Origin: Chloroflexota bacterium
Lineage (GTDB): Bacteria; Chloroflexota; Anaerolineae; Anaerolineales; Anaerolineaceae
Direction of reading: 5' to 3'
DNA length: 24,806 nucleotides
Assembly (NCBI GenBank): GCA_029777225.1
Contig: JAKOSR010000156.1
Coordinates: 1 to 24,806 of the forward strand
Shown: piece after piece, positions 23,852-24,806 of the stretch
Numbering within the stretch: position 1 is the first letter of the stretch
How the letters are laid out: each line of letters begins with the position of its first letter
Position numbers and translations under genes: made by a program
The notes under the pieces: model-generated
The model's database searches: none
What the model was told of the DNA's origin: nothing
The model's input: only the letters and a program-made list of their open reading frames with translations

Positions 23852-24778
23852 TTATAAGAAAAATACCTTTCGCGGCTGCCATTCAGTGGTCTGAGGGTCA
23901 TATTCCATCAATGCCACCAATTCACCTTCCTCGCTAATCGCGCGGGCCCATTTTCCGACTTCCATTTCTTCCGTGGCAGGGACCCTGTGTCCATGGCGCA
24001 CTTCATCCACCTGTTGGACGGTCAGCTCGATGGTATACCAATCACCAAGCGCTTCGGCAGCCGGGATGAGGTACTTGTACCAGGTGCCATCCGCGAAGGA
24101 TTCCTGCAGCCGGCGCAGCGGAACGGCGTCCCGCAGTCCAAACTGCCCGTTCTTGGTTCGACGCAAGCCAACCAGCGTCGCACCGCAGCCCAGTTTCTCG
24201 CCTAAATCATGCGCGAGGGAACGGATGTAGGTTCCCGATGAGCACTGCACGTCAACGACAGCCTCTGGCGGATCCCAATCTAACAGCTCGAGTTCATGCA
24301 CGGTGATGAGCCTTGGTTCCAATTCCACTTCTTCACCCTCACGCGCCATCTCGTAAGCCTTGCGGCCGTGGACCTTGATCGCGGAATAAATGGGGGGCAC
24401 CTGTTCAAATTGACCGACAAAGGTCTGCAAGGTCGCGTCGAATTCCTCGTAGGTAATGTCCACGGGCGACCGGCTGGTGACCTGGCCTTCGGTGTCGTAG
24501 GTGTCAGTGGTGATTCCGAGCTGGATGACCGCCTGGTAGCGTTTATCCGACGCGGAAACATACTCGCTCAGGCGAACAGCCGGCCCCACCAGCACCACCA
24601 GCACGCCGGAGGCACGGGGGTCAAGGGTTCCGGTGTGCCCGGCGCGCCGGATTTTCGTCCCGCTGCGCACGGCCTGAACCACATCGTGGGAAGTAATCCC
24701 TACCGGTTTATCGATAACCAAAACACCGGAAACGTTATTGGTAATATTTGAAGCTTCACCATAATAGGCGTCTGACAT
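23852..24778 (-). CDS. truB: tRNA pseudouridine(55) synthase
   Basis: The 308-aa enzyme isomerises U55 of tRNA T-loops. It has VLVIDKPVGITSHDVV (19-34), RRAGHTGTLDPRASGVLVV (44-62) with catalytic Asp53, YSAIKVHGRKAYEMAREG and CSSGTYIRSLAHDLG. It also has a C-terminal PUA-like region. Two starts are possible. I prefer ATG 24778, since GTGAG is about 8 nt upstream; the in-frame GTG at 24787 would add three residues. Upstream is the window edge. Downstream comes ribF, after a hairpin. In many bacteria truB follows rbfA and precedes ribF, which this layout fits. Confidence 0.95.
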   Translation of the reverse strand: MSDAYYGEASNITNNVSGVLVIDKPVGITSHDVVQAVRSGTKIRRAGHTGTLDPRASGVLVVLVGPAVRLSEYVSASDKRYQAVIQLGITTDTYDTEGQVTSRSPVDITYEEFDATLQTFVGQFEQVPPIYSAIKVHGRKAYEMAREGEEVELEPRLITVHELELLDWDPPEAVVDVQCSSGTYIRSLAHDLGEKLGCGATLVGLRRTKNGQFGLRDAVPLRRLQESFADGTWYKYLIPAAEALGDWYTIELTVQQVDEVRHGHRVPATEEMEVGKWARAISEEGELVALMEYDPQTTEWQPRKVFFL

Positions 24779-24806
24779 AGTTGACACTCACTTAATCTAG
24801 ATTTCG

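Noticed and set aside
22856..24806. FMN riboswitch ahead of ribF
   Set aside because: The gap between truB and ribF is only 77 nt and holds a terminator-like hairpin. That is too short for an FMN aptamer.

Overview
The window looks like chromosomal DNA from a moderately GC-rich member of the Chloroflexota, most likely an Anaerolineae-type organism. The evidence is indirect. There are five predicted lipoproteins, several with a Cys lipobox followed by a Thr/Pro-rich linker. There is also a K+-independent-type membrane pyrophosphatase, an archaeal/eukaryal-type prolyl-tRNA synthetase, a large flotillin-like protein and starch-active GH57/GH13 lipoproteins. No IS element, prophage, integrase, CRISPR array or rRNA was seen. 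The gene content is mostly housekeeping, with some poorly described families.

Layout. (1) Positions 1-6935 are all on the minus strand. They hold the N-terminal part of a TGS/ThrRS-like nucleoside kinase (cut by the left edge), a three-module GH57 lipoprotein and a GH13 alpha-amylase-type lipoprotein. Upstream of these lie a YedK/HMCES-type DNA-crosslink protein and a DinB-superfamily protein. The order gh13 -> gh57 -> kinase is tightly spaced and probably one operon. (2) Positions 7046-9043 (+) encode a flotillin/SPFH-like membrane scaffold, closed by a strong hairpin terminator. (3) Positions 9174-9333 hold a single tRNA-Leu(CAG) with its own promoter and a hairpin behind it. (4) Positions 9387-13018 (+) hold a DivIC/FtsB-like septum protein, then a tight operon of MazG-like pyrophosphohydrolase, LOG-like Rossmann protein, ProS and a HEAT/AlkD-like protein. 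The MazG-like gene appears to have a leaderless mRNA. (5) Positions 13040-14605 hold two divergent lipoproteins, one with a LamG-like fold and one C39-like peptidase. (6) Positions 14796-18755 (-) hold a gene of unknown family, hppA, a perfect 15-bp hairpin, a possible 35-codon ORF and a DegV protein. (7) Positions 19001-24778 (-) read truB, ribF, a tandem ThyX-like protein, a GT-C-like membrane protein and a small lipoprotein with its own promoter and terminator.

Working together: the two glycoside hydrolases probably digest alpha-glucans at the cell surface. RibF makes FAD and its gene overlaps that of the double-domain ThyX-like protein, a family that uses FAD. In that protein the ThyX signature appears divided between the two halves, which is the most unusual protein feature here. 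The second least explained item is the conserved-looking but unrecognised gene directly upstream of hppA. The third is the hairpin plus short ORF between hppA and degV. I did not find convincing evidence of a wholly new multi-gene system; most genes belong to known families.
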